From Gammaproteobacteria bacterium UBA7803 (lineage in GTDB: Bacteria; Pseudomonadota; Gammaproteobacteria; Pseudomonadales; Azotimanducaceae): a stretch of 64,000 bases of DNA. Below, piece by piece: positions 32,204-40,145 of this stretch. Both the position numbers and the translations under genes were made by a program. The DNA lies in assembly GCA_002480525.1 (NCBI GenBank), contig DLCH01000063.1, positions 1-64,000 of the forward strand, read 5' to 3'. Below the pieces are notes generated by a model that worked only from the letters and a program-made list of their open reading frames with translations, did not search any database and was not told the origin of the DNA. The first letter of the stretch is position 1. Each line of letters opens with the position of its first letter.

Positions 32204-33310
32204 TCAGTGCACCTCTATGCCGTACCAGCCGGCGACGTTGTCGTGGCAGATCCAGTCCTTCTCCTGTTCGGTCAGGTGAGCCGTCTGCTCGGCGAGCACC
32301 GCTTGCGACCGGGGCCAGGTGGAATCGCTGTGGGGGAAATCGCTCGCCCACATCAGCCGCCGCACGTTCACCAGATCCTTGCACTGGAACGCCACGTAGT
32401 CGTCCTGGAAGGTCATGGCGACATGCTCGCGAAAGTATTCGCTGGGCTTGCGTTCGAGCGGCGGCGCCTTCATCCAGTAGCGATGGTATTCGTAGGCGTG
32501 GTCCATGCGGTACATGTAGTGGGGCACCCATCCCGCGTCCGCTTCCGCGCAGACCAGCTTCAGCCCGGGATGCCGGTCGAACACGCCGGAGAAGATGAAC
32601 AGCCCCATCACGTCCTGGCAGCTGCGGATGATCTGCAGGAAGGCGTTGATCTTGGGGCCGCGCGTCGCGTCCAGGCCGCTGGAGCGTGAGGTCAGAATGT
32701 GGAACGACAGGGGCATGTCGAGGTCGGTGGCCGCCTCCCACAGCGGATCGAAACGCGGGTCGTCGTAGTCGAATTCGGTGCCCGGCTCGCCCGGCATCAT
32801 CACGCCGACGAACCCGAGCTTGCGCATCTCCTCGAGCTCACGCACGGCGGCTTCCACGCTGGTGACGGCGGTCTGGCCGAGGCCGAAGACCCGGCCCGGG
32901 GCGCCGGCGCAATACTCGGCGAGCCAGCGGTTGTAGGCCTCCATACAGGCTTGCTTGTACTCGGGGTCGGGGTGGTTGCACAGCACCATGCCCACCGTGG
33001 GGTAGAGGATCTCTGCCGCGATGCCGTCCCGCTCCTGGTCGGCCTGCCGGGCCTTCGGGTCCCAGCCGGAGCGGTGCAGGTCCTTGAAGGCAACGCCGTC
33101 GGCCTTGATGTCCTTGGGGTCGAGACCGGCTGCAGCGACGAGACCCAGGGGAATGGGCGAGGGCATCCCGTCGATGACGAACACATCGCCGAGCCCCTGC
33201 ATCTCCGTGACGTGCGGCGCCTTGTCCCGGTATCGGGGGCCGATGTGGGCGGTGTAGCAGTCCGGGGGCTCCGTGATGTGAGAATCGGCTGAAATGATCG
33301 GCTTGCTCAT
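32204..33310 (-). CDS. Amidohydrolase (amidohydrolase-2 family)
   Basis: A 368-residue metal hydrolase starting MSKPIISADSHITEPP, a near twin of 13070-14188 and 49145-50296. Metal-site segments are ADSH, SFHILTSRSSG, AEADAGWVP and ASDFPHSDSTWP. Its ATG overlaps the preceding amidohydrolase stop (ATGA), and the D-aminoacylase-like gene follows after 18 bases. The role is inferred as hydrolysis or decarboxylation of a ring-cleavage intermediate. Confidence 0.83.
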   Translation of the reverse strand: MSKPIISADSHITEPPDCYTAHIGPRYRDKAPHVTEMQGLGDVFVIDGMPSPIPLGLVAAAGLDPKDIKADGVAFKDLHRSGWDPKARQADQERDGIAAEILYPTVGMVLCNHPDPEYKQACMEAYNRWLAEYCAGAPGRVFGLGQTAVTSVEAAVRELEEMRKLGFVGVMMPGEPGTEFDYDDPRFDPLWEAATDLDMPLSFHILTSRSSGLDATRGPKINAFLQIIRSCQDVMGLFIFSGVFDRHPGLKLVCAEADAGWVPHYMYRMDHAYEYHRYWMKAPPLERKPSEYFREHVAMTFQDDYVAFQCKDLVNVRRLMWASDFPHSDSTWPRSQAVLAEQTAHLTEQEKDWICHDNVAGWYGIEVH

Positions 33311-34698
33311 GAGGCGCTCTCCTGGAGGTGTGGCGCGATGACGGTACCGTCGAAGAACCGGGGGTTGACGGCGGTGTACAGGGAAACCGCATTGCCGAAC
33401 ACGAAGTCGCGGAAGTTCGCGGGCGTGATCAGCCCGTGCTCGACGAGCTCGTAGGCCTCCGCCAGCACGCCGCTCATGTCCGGCACGTCCCAGTGCCCGA
33501 TGTCGGAGCTGAACAGTGCCTTGAGCTCGGCGCCGAATGGGTTGCCGCGGCGGTTGAAGGCAAACTGGTTGATCGGGTCGTCCGCTTCGCAGCCGAAATG
33601 GAACGGCTCGACGAAAAGCTCGACGATCTGCTCGGCGCGGTCGATCTGCAAGGCGGCGAACTCGTCCAGAGTGGCCGGATCCTCGTTCGGGTTGGACAGG
33701 ATCCGCAGCGTCCGGTCGAGCTCTTTCTTCTTGTCCACGAAGGGCTTGGGGGCGTAGCGGTCGAACAGGCGCTCGAGCTCGGCCCGGTCGAGCATGGCCG
33801 GATCGTAGTGGCGCAGGGCCTCGACGTTACGCTTTTCCCAATGGCCGATCAGATCGGAAAACAGATTGCAGGCCCAGCCGACTCCGCCCTCCAGAAAAGC
33901 GAACGTGAGGCCGGGAAAACGCCGGGTCACGCCGCCGAGGAACAGCGACCGGCATATCGCCTCCTGCGCGGCGGCGAAATTGCCGATGTGGTTATAGACG
34001 TAACTCTTGTCGCTGGCCCGGCTGCCCCAGCCCATGCCGGAGGAGTGGAATGCCGGGGCGAATCCGAGGCGCTCGCAGGCGGCCCAGACCGGGTCGTAGT
34101 CGTAGGCGTTGTGGAATCCGACGACGTCGAGCCGCCGGCGGCCGTTGACATCGCGCTGGCACATGCCGCCGAGCAGCACGGCCTTCAGCCCCAGCGCTCG
34201 GGCGTGCTCCAATTCCGCCACGGCTTCCCCGGGGGTGTTCATGGGAATGACCGCCACCGGCGCCAGCCGATCGGCGAATTCGCCGTAGAGCCGGGCATGG
34301 TAGAGGTTGAAGGCCCGGCACGCCGCCTGGCGGACCTCGTCCTCCTCGAGGCCCAGAGCGAACAGCCCGTGGGTCGGGTAGAGCACGGCGAAGTCCAGCC
34401 CCATCTCGTCGAGCCGGTCGTACAGCAGGCGAGGGAACATGGCGGTGGCGCGATCGAGCGTGTTGCGCGCCGGCACGGCCCACCAGGGCGGCCGGATCGC
34501 CAATCCGGGGCCGCCGTTGGCCCTGGCCTCGAGCGCGAGCGGCAGGCCGTCCAGGCAGCCGCTGCGCTCGAACTGTCGCGCCACCTCGGCTCCCGCGACT
34601 TCTCGGCAGTACTCGGCTACCTGGGGCATGAACTCGATGGTGTGGCCATCGGCATCGATCACCGGATGATCGAGCCGCTCTCGCAGCGAGCTGCTCAT
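33307..34698 (-). CDS. Amidohydrolase (amidohydrolase-2 family), long form
   Basis: A 463-residue member longer than its neighbours. Metal-site segments are VIDADGHTIEFMPQ near the N-terminus, LYPTHGLFALG, FHSSGMGWGS and SSDIGHWDVPDMS near 410. The last has D-x2-H-W in place of the usual D-x-P-H. About 90 extra residues, including VDKKKELDRTLRIL, separate the barrel halves. It lies between DUF35 and the second amidohydrolase with 4-base overlaps on both sides. Confidence 0.8.
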   Translation of the reverse strand: MSSSLRERLDHPVIDADGHTIEFMPQVAEYCREVAGAEVARQFERSGCLDGLPLALEARANGGPGLAIRPPWWAVPARNTLDRATAMFPRLLYDRLDEMGLDFAVLYPTHGLFALGLEEDEVRQAACRAFNLYHARLYGEFADRLAPVAVIPMNTPGEAVAELEHARALGLKAVLLGGMCQRDVNGRRRLDVVGFHNAYDYDPVWAACERLGFAPAFHSSGMGWGSRASDKSYVYNHIGNFAAAQEAICRSLFLGGVTRRFPGLTFAFLEGGVGWACNLFSDLIGHWEKRNVEALRHYDPAMLDRAELERLFDRYAPKPFVDKKKELDRTLRILSNPNEDPATLDEFAALQIDRAEQIVELFVEPFHFGCEADDPINQFAFNRRGNPFGAELKALFSSDIGHWDVPDMSGVLAEAYELVEHGLITPANFRDFVFGNAVSLYTAVNPRFFDGTVIAPHLQESAS

Positions 34699-35099
34699 GT
34701 TTTCTCCAGCCGGAACACCGGCGTCTGAAAGTCGTCGGTGATGCGCTTGAACGCTACCCGGACGGGGGCGTCGAGTTCCAGCTCGGCCGGATCGGCATCG
34801 ATGAGCTGGCTGACGAAGCGGACCCCCTCATCGAGCTCGATCACGGCAGCGACGAAAGGCACGTCGAATGCGGGATGAAAGACCTGATGGGTAACGGTCC
34901 AGGAATACAGGGTACCGCGGCCGGTCACCGGCGCCCATTCGTACGCCGTCGAGCCGCATTCGGCGCACTGGTAGCGGGGCAGATGCCGCAGCGTGCCGCA
35001 GTCGGTGCAGCGCTGGAAGCGCAGCACGCCGTCCTGCAGCGTCTGCCAGAACTCGGCATTGATGGGGTCGACGTTCTTGGGTAAAGGCCAGTGGCTCAT
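34695..35099 (-). CDS. DUF35 zinc-ribbon/OB-fold acyl-CoA-associated protein
   Basis: A 134-residue protein with zinc-ribbon cysteines at 31, 34, 45 and 48 (CTDCGTLRHLPRYQCAEC), then an OB fold with VTGRGTLYSWTVTHQVFHPAF. It has the same layout as the protein at 6386. It starts one base before the stop of the thiolase-like gene and is probably its obligate partner. Confidence 0.87.
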   Translation of the reverse strand: MSHWPLPKNVDPINAEFWQTLQDGVLRFQRCTDCGTLRHLPRYQCAECGSTAYEWAPVTGRGTLYSWTVTHQVFHPAFDVPFVAAVIELDEGVRFVSQLIDADPAELELDAPVRVAFKRITDDFQTPVFRLEKT

Positions 35100-35100
35100 G

Positions 35101-36264
35101 TCACCTCCGGAGAATGGCTATGCTGCCGTCGCCGAGATCGCCCCAGCCCGTGACGATGCCGATCTCGGCGTCGGTGACCTGGGCGCTGGAGTCGCCGCGG
35201 AGCTGGCGCGTGGCCTCGACGACGTGATTGAGACCCCAGACGTGGGCCTGGCTCAGGAGCCCGCCATGGGGGTTGAGTGGGTAGCGCCCGCCGGGCTGCA
35301 GGGCGCCGTCCTTGACGAAGTCCCATACCCCGCCGCGCTCGGCAAAGCCCAGGGCCTCGAGCTGCAACAGCACCACGTAGGTGAAACAGTCGTAGATGCA
35401 CAGGAAATCCGCGTCCTGGGGCTCGATGCCGGCCATCTCGAAGGCCCGCGGCGCCGCATAGGAGAGGCCGATGCGGAACGGATCTTCCCGGGAGGGAATG
35501 TCGTCCGCTGGGTATGGATGCCCTTCCGCGGCAGCCATCACGTATACCGGCCGATGGCGCAGATCCCGGGCGCGGTCGGCGCGGGTCAGCACCACGGCGC
35601 AAGCGCCGTCCGTTTCCAGGCAGCAGTCGTTGAGCCGGAACGGCTCGGAGACCATCCGCGACTGCAGGTACTGGCTCATGTCGAGCGGCCGCTCCCGCAT
35701 GAGCGCGCGCTCGTTGCTCTGGGCGTGTGCGCGGCAGGCTACCGCGACCTGGCCGGTGGCCTCATCCGGGATGTCGTAGAGCCGCTTGTGTCGGGTGGCG
35801 AGCCACGCGTACATCTGTACCGGCAGGGTCACGCCGTAGGGAATGTAGAACCCCTGCATGGTCGCGGACAGGGTCGTCATGCCCATGGGGCGGGTCGGCG
35901 GCTGGCCGGGCTTCGGACGTAGCGCCGAGTAGCCGTTCCAGCCCAGCACGACGAGCACGCTTTCGCAGATGCCGCTGGCGATGGCGGTGGCCGCGTTCTG
36001 CAGCGCGGCCGTGGGGCTCGCACCACCCATATGCACGGTGGATGCGTAGCGCAGGATGGGAATGCCCAGATTCGCCGCCAGCTCCTCGGACGTCGTGTAG
36101 ATGGGTGGCGGGACCAGCCCGTCGACGTCGCGAGCGGTCAACCCGGCGTCATCGATGGCCGTGCGGGCGGCTTCCAGCATCAGGTCCACGGCCGTGCGTG
36201 CCGTGCCCTTGACGTAGTCGGTCTCGCCGATGCCGACGATGGCCGCCTGGTCTTTGATGGTCAT
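35101..36264 (-). CDS. Thiolase-like protein, probable aldolase
   Basis: A 387-residue SCP2-thiolase-superfamily protein. The region that normally carries the nucleophilic cysteine reads TVHMGGASPTA, so there is none. Tyr291 in IYDCFTY matches one of the two tyrosines of Ltp2-type retro-aldolases; the second position is His341 (SQAHVWG), unlike the paralogue at 6832, which keeps Tyr. The start at 36264 (MTIKD) is preferred because GGAG is 9 bases upstream; a GTG two codons earlier is possible. It probably works with the adjacent DUF35 protein. Confidence 0.82.
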   Translation of the reverse strand: MTIKDQAAIVGIGETDYVKGTARTAVDLMLEAARTAIDDAGLTARDVDGLVPPPIYTTSEELAANLGIPILRYASTVHMGGASPTAALQNAATAIASGICESVLVVLGWNGYSALRPKPGQPPTRPMGMTTLSATMQGFYIPYGVTLPVQMYAWLATRHKRLYDIPDEATGQVAVACRAHAQSNERALMRERPLDMSQYLQSRMVSEPFRLNDCCLETDGACAVVLTRADRARDLRHRPVYVMAAAEGHPYPADDIPSREDPFRIGLSYAAPRAFEMAGIEPQDADFLCIYDCFTYVVLLQLEALGFAERGGVWDFVKDGALQPGGRYPLNPHGGLLSQAHVWGLNHVVEATRQLRGDSSAQVTDAEIGIVTGWGDLGDGSIAILRR

Positions 36265-36315
36265 GAACACAAGCTCCTTGGTTTCGCTGGTTGAATGCTC
36301 ATCACCCTCGTCGCC

Positions 36316-37119
36316 TCATTGCGCCAGATACCCGCCGTCCACCACCAGCTCGGTGCCGGTGACGAACGCCGCCGCATCACTGACAAGGTAGGCGACGCCA
36401 TCGGCGATGTCGTCGGCGGCACCGAGACGGCCGAGCGGATGGCGGTCGATCACCGCGCTGCGAAAGCGCTCACCGCTGCCGGTCTCGGCTGCCTCCATAC
36501 GCGCCACGCCGGCCCGGAACAGCGGCGTGTCGATGAAACCCGGATGAACGCTGTTGACCCGGATGTGCTTCGGCGCGAGCTCGAGCGCCGCAGCCTTGGT
36601 GAACAAGCGCACGCCGCCTTTGCTGGCGCAGTAGGCGGCCGCGTTGCGCCCGCCGACGAATCCCATCACGGAGGACACGTTGACGATGGCGGCGCCGCCG
36701 TGCCAGCGCCCGGCGCGCTCCGCCAGTCGGGGAATGGCGTGCTTGGTGCCGAGGAACACGCCATCGAGATTGATGCTCGTCAGGCGCCGCCAGGACTCGA
36801 GCGACAGCGTCTCCAGAGGCCTGGCAGCCGAGGCGACGCCGGCGTTGTTCACGAGCACGTCGAGCCCACCGAAGCGCTCGACGACTGCCTCCATGGCCTT
36901 CGCCCAGGCTGCCTCGTCCGCAACGTCCAGCCCCAGCCCGGCGGCTTCGCCGCCGCCTTCGACGATCTCCGCCGCCGAGGTCCGCGCGCCTTCTTCCTCG
37001 ACGTCCGTGACCAGCACCGCAGCGCCGCCGGCGGCGAGGCGCCGGGCGACGGCCGCACCGATGCCGCGCGCGGCGCCCGTGACCAGGGCGACCCGACCCC
37101 TCAGATCCGGTTCTGCCAC
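36316..37119 (-). CDS. Short-chain dehydrogenase/reductase
   Basis: A 267-residue classical SDR: VTGAARGIGAAVA, TDVEEEG (acidic residue, NAD), NNAGVAS, and VSSVMGFVGGRNAAAYCASKGG for the Ser/Tyr/Lys set. The start is taken as GTG at 37119, since GAGG lies 9 bases upstream and no in-frame ATG exists until within the BVMO gene. That leaves a 49-base gap after the BVMO stop. It probably oxidises a ring alcohol to the ketone used by the neighbouring BVMO. Confidence 0.85.
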   Translation of the reverse strand: MAEPDLRGRVALVTGAARGIGAAVARRLAAGGAAVLVTDVEEEGARTSAAEIVEGGGEAAGLGLDVADEAAWAKAMEAVVERFGGLDVLVNNAGVASAARPLETLSLESWRRLTSINLDGVFLGTKHAIPRLAERAGRWHGGAAIVNVSSVMGFVGGRNAAAYCASKGGVRLFTKAAALELAPKHIRVNSVHPGFIDTPLFRAGVARMEAAETGSGERFRSAVIDRHPLGRLGAADDIADGVAYLVSDAAAFVTGTELVVDGGYLAQ

Positions 37120-37168
37120 GGCGCTCGGCCTCGCGGGGTTTGCATGCTTTGCGGCTCCCTTCCGATGG

Positions 37169-38821
37169 TCATTCGATCGTGAAGCCCTCGTAGCCCGCGG
37201 CCGCCACGGCGTCACACCGTTCCCGGTAGCGGGGGGCGCCGCCGGCGTAGGCCATGAACGTGCGCTTTTTGTCGGGCAGGTTGCTGTTGACGCCCATGAA
37301 CCACGAGTCCGCGGTGGGAATCAGGGTCAGGTTCGCCATCTCGTAGACGTGCTGGGTCCATGCGTCCTCGGCGGCCTCGGTCGCTTCCATGCATCGGCGG
37401 CCGTGCTCGCGTAAGTACACCAGGGCATCGGTCACCCACTCGACGTTCTGCTCGATGCAGCGGGGAATGTTGCAGAAGGTGGCGGCGTTGTGTGGTCCCA
37501 CCAGGGTGAACAGGTTGGGAAATCCGGCGCTCTGGATGCCGAGATAGGTCCGCGGGCCGTCGCGCCACTTTTCTCGCAGGCGCCGGCCGTCCCGGCCGCG
37601 GATGTCGATGCGGTCGAACGCGCCGGTGATGGCGTCGAAACCGGTGGCGTAGACGATCAGGTCCAGCGGATGAAGCTCTGCGCTGGTGCGGATGCCGCCG
37701 GGCTCGATGTGCCGTATGGGCGTTTCCCTGATGTCGACGAGGGTGACGTTGTCCTGGTTGTAGACCTCGTAGTAGCCGGTTTCCAGCGGCACGCGCCGCG
37801 TGCCGAAGCCGTGGTCTCGCGGCGTGAGCTTCTCCGCCACCGCCGGATCGAGCACGCGTTCCCGGATCTTCCTGCGCATGAACTCGCTGATGGTGTCGTT
37901 GGCGCGTCGGTCGATGATGATGTCGTAGAAGTTGCCCATCCAGATGGCGAACCCGGGCTGACCGTAGAGCTCTTCGTAGAAGGCCTCGCGCTTTTCGGCT
38001 GAGACTTCCAGCGCCGAGCGGGCATCCGAGCGGTGAATGAAGCAGCCGTTGGATTCCCGGCAGCGGGCGAAGATTTTCGGATAGCTCGCCTTGATTTTCC
38101 GCTGTTCCTCCGGCGTGATGGGCCGGTTGCCCAGCGGTGCGCAGTAATTGGGCGTGCGCTGGAAGACGGTGAGATGACGCGCGGTCTTGGCCACTTCCTG
38201 GATGACCTGAACGCCGGTCGCCCCGGTGCCGATCACGCCGACGCGCCGGCCTTCGAAGGAGACCGGCTCGTGCGGCCAGCGCGCGGTGTGATGGGACTCG
38301 CCGCGAAAGCTCTCCATACCCTCGATGTTCGGCAGCGTGGGCGCCGAGAGGATACCGATGCCGGTGACGAGGAAGCGGCACCGTGCCTGCCGGCCCCGAT
38401 CGGTCTCGATGCGCCACTCGGCCGCGGCCTCGTCGTAGATGGCCGAGGTCACGCGCTGGCCGAGCTCGATGTCCCGGTAGAGATCGAATCGGTGGGCGAC
38501 GTACTCGGCATACCGCAGCGTCTCGGCCTGCGGGGAGAAGTGCTCCTGCCACTCCCATTCCTCGAGCAGCTCCTCGGAGAACGAATAACCGTAGCTGTAG
38601 GATTCCGAGTCGAAGCGCGCGCCCGGGTAGCGGTTCCAGTACCAGGTGCCGCCGACGCCGTCGCCAGCCTCCAGCACCCGGACCGAGAAGCCGTGCTCGC
38701 GTAAGCGTTTGAGCTGGTAAAGGCCGGCAAGCCCGGCGCCGATGACGATGACGTCATGGAGGGTCGGGCGACCGGCATCTCCTTCCATAGCCCTCGTCGT
38801 GGTAGCGTCTGCCTCGCTCAT
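37169..38821 (-). CDS. Baeyer-Villiger monooxygenase
   Basis: A 550-residue flavoprotein monooxygenase. It has the FAD Rossmann motif VIGAGLAGLYQ (27-37), GTWYWNRYPGARFD, the BVMO fingerprint FxGxxxHTxxWP at 172-183 (FRGESHHTARWP) and the NADPH motif GVIGTGATGVQ. It inserts oxygen next to a ketone, turning a cyclic ketone into a lactone or a linear one into an ester. The closest type appears to be cyclopentadecanone/steroid BVMOs. The start MSEADATT follows a GGGG-rich site. It opens the minus-strand operon. Confidence 0.92.
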   Translation of the reverse strand: MSEADATTTRAMEGDAGRPTLHDVIVIGAGLAGLYQLKRLREHGFSVRVLEAGDGVGGTWYWNRYPGARFDSESYSYGYSFSEELLEEWEWQEHFSPQAETLRYAEYVAHRFDLYRDIELGQRVTSAIYDEAAAEWRIETDRGRQARCRFLVTGIGILSAPTLPNIEGMESFRGESHHTARWPHEPVSFEGRRVGVIGTGATGVQVIQEVAKTARHLTVFQRTPNYCAPLGNRPITPEEQRKIKASYPKIFARCRESNGCFIHRSDARSALEVSAEKREAFYEELYGQPGFAIWMGNFYDIIIDRRANDTISEFMRRKIRERVLDPAVAEKLTPRDHGFGTRRVPLETGYYEVYNQDNVTLVDIRETPIRHIEPGGIRTSAELHPLDLIVYATGFDAITGAFDRIDIRGRDGRRLREKWRDGPRTYLGIQSAGFPNLFTLVGPHNAATFCNIPRCIEQNVEWVTDALVYLREHGRRCMEATEAAEDAWTQHVYEMANLTLIPTADSWFMGVNSNLPDKKRTFMAYAGGAPRYRERCDAVAAAGYEGFTIE

Positions 38822-38979
38822 CGGGACCCCTCGGCACTCGACCGCCTCGTGACGTACATATAACATAAACATGTATACTAAATCACGGGGCATCCATCGC
38901 GGGCCCAATGGAGGCCGGGAAGGGCTCGGGAAAAGACAGCCAAAAAGTCAGAAAGCTATCTAAAGAGAGAGGAGAATCC
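38822..38979. promoter_or_regulatory. Divergent promoter region between BVMO and NMO genes
   Basis: An A+T-rich 158-base region between two divergent transcripts. CGTGA (38848-38852) and TCACG (38883-38887) flank a block holding GTACAT and ATGTATAC, giving a loose dyad of about 40 bases. This is a candidate site for joint control of two catabolic operons. Confidence 0.4.
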
Positions 38980-40104
38980 ATGCAGACAGCGTTGGCGGAG
39001 AAGCTCGGTATCGACTTTCCGGTGTTCGCGTTCACCCACTGCCGGGACGTCGTGGCGGCGGTTTCCAACAGCGGGGGTTTCGGCGTGCTCGGCGCCGTGG
39101 GTTTTCACCCCGATCAGCTGAAGGTCGAGCTCGACTGGATCGACGAACACGTGGGAGACAAGCCGTACGGGGTCGACGTCATCATCCCCAACCGGTACCA
39201 GGGGCAGGAGGAGAAGGATCCGGAGAAGCTCAAGGCCCTGATCAGCGCGGCGATTCCCCGTGGTCACCGGGAGTTCGCTGACGAGCTGCTGGACGCCCAC
39301 GGTGTACCGCGCCTGCCCAAGGGCCAGCGGGCAGACGACCGGCTCAGCATGACCGAAGCGACCTCGGCGCCGCTGGTCGACATTGCGCTCGAACACCCGA
39401 ACGTCAGGTTGATCGCCAATGCTCTGGGCACGCCGCCGCCGGAGATCATCCGTCAGATCCAGGACTCCGGCCGGATGGTCGGCGCGCTCTGTGGCTCGCC
39501 CAAGCACGCGCGCCGGCACGTGGAAGCTGGCCTCGACTTCATCGTTGCGCAGGGCGGCGAGGGCGGCGGTCACACCGGCGAGATCGGCAGCATGGTGCTG
39601 TGGCCGGAAGTCGTCGATATCGCGGGTGACGTCCCCGTCATCGCCGCCGGCGGCATCGGCTCCGGCCGGCAGATGTACGCTGCGCTCTCCCTCGGCGCGC
39701 AGGGCGTGTGGTGCGGGTCGATCTGGCTGACGGTGGCGGAGGCGGCGAGTGGCGACGTGGAGCGGGAATTGCTGCTCGCGGCCGGCAGCGCCGACACGGT
39801 GCGCTCGAAGAGCTTCACCGGCAAGTACGTGCGTATGCTGCGCAATGCCTGGACGGAGGCCTGGGATTCCGGCAACAACCCGCAGTCCCTCGACGCGCCG
39901 ATGCAGATGATGGCCGTCGGCAACGCGCTGGCGCGGATGCGCAAGTATCCCGAGAAGGCCAAGGACCTGCTGTTCGTGCCGGTGGGTCAGATCGTGGGAC
40001 GGATGAACCAGACGATCGGCGCCCGCGAGCAGCTCATGGACATCGTCGAGGAATACCTGGAGGTGCACGAGCGGATGTGCGCTCTCATGCCGGACGCTGG
40101 ATGA
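38980..40104 (+). CDS. Nitronate monooxygenase-like FMN enzyme
   Basis: A 374-residue TIM-barrel flavoprotein: FPVFAFTHCRDVVAAVSNSGGFGVLGAVGF, quoted only to FTHCRDVVAAVSNSGG, then AQGGEGGGHTGEIGSMVLWP with the family His, and IAAGGIGSGRQMYAAL for phosphate binding. It may oxidise nitronates or act as an FMN enoyl reductase. GAGAGGAGAA precedes the ATG. It is the first gene of a plus-strand pair with the BVMO at 40146. Confidence 0.85.
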   Translation: MQTALAEKLGIDFPVFAFTHCRDVVAAVSNSGGFGVLGAVGFHPDQLKVELDWIDEHVGDKPYGVDVIIPNRYQGQEEKDPEKLKALISAAIPRGHREFADELLDAHGVPRLPKGQRADDRLSMTEATSAPLVDIALEHPNVRLIANALGTPPPEIIRQIQDSGRMVGALCGSPKHARRHVEAGLDFIVAQGGEGGGHTGEIGSMVLWPEVVDIAGDVPVIAAGGIGSGRQMYAALSLGAQGVWCGSIWLTVAEAASGDVERELLLAAGSADTVRSKSFTGKYVRMLRNAWTEAWDSGNNPQSLDAPMQMMAVGNALARMRKYPEKAKDLLFVPVGQIVGRMNQTIGAREQLMDIVEEYLEVHERMCALMPDAG

Positions 40105-40145
40105 CGTGCCGCTGATGGGGTTGGGCTGGTTCGGAGGAAACGAAG

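Noticed and set aside
30830..32689. A 619-codon plus-strand open frame
   Set aside because: It lies opposite the D-aminoacylase-type gene, has no family resemblance and an abnormal Arg/Gly/His-rich composition. It is a shadow frame of G+C-rich coding DNA.
31029..32741. A 570-codon minus-strand open frame
   Set aside because: It overlaps the D-aminoacylase gene and part of the amidohydrolase in another frame. The Arg/Pro-rich composition marks it as a shadow.
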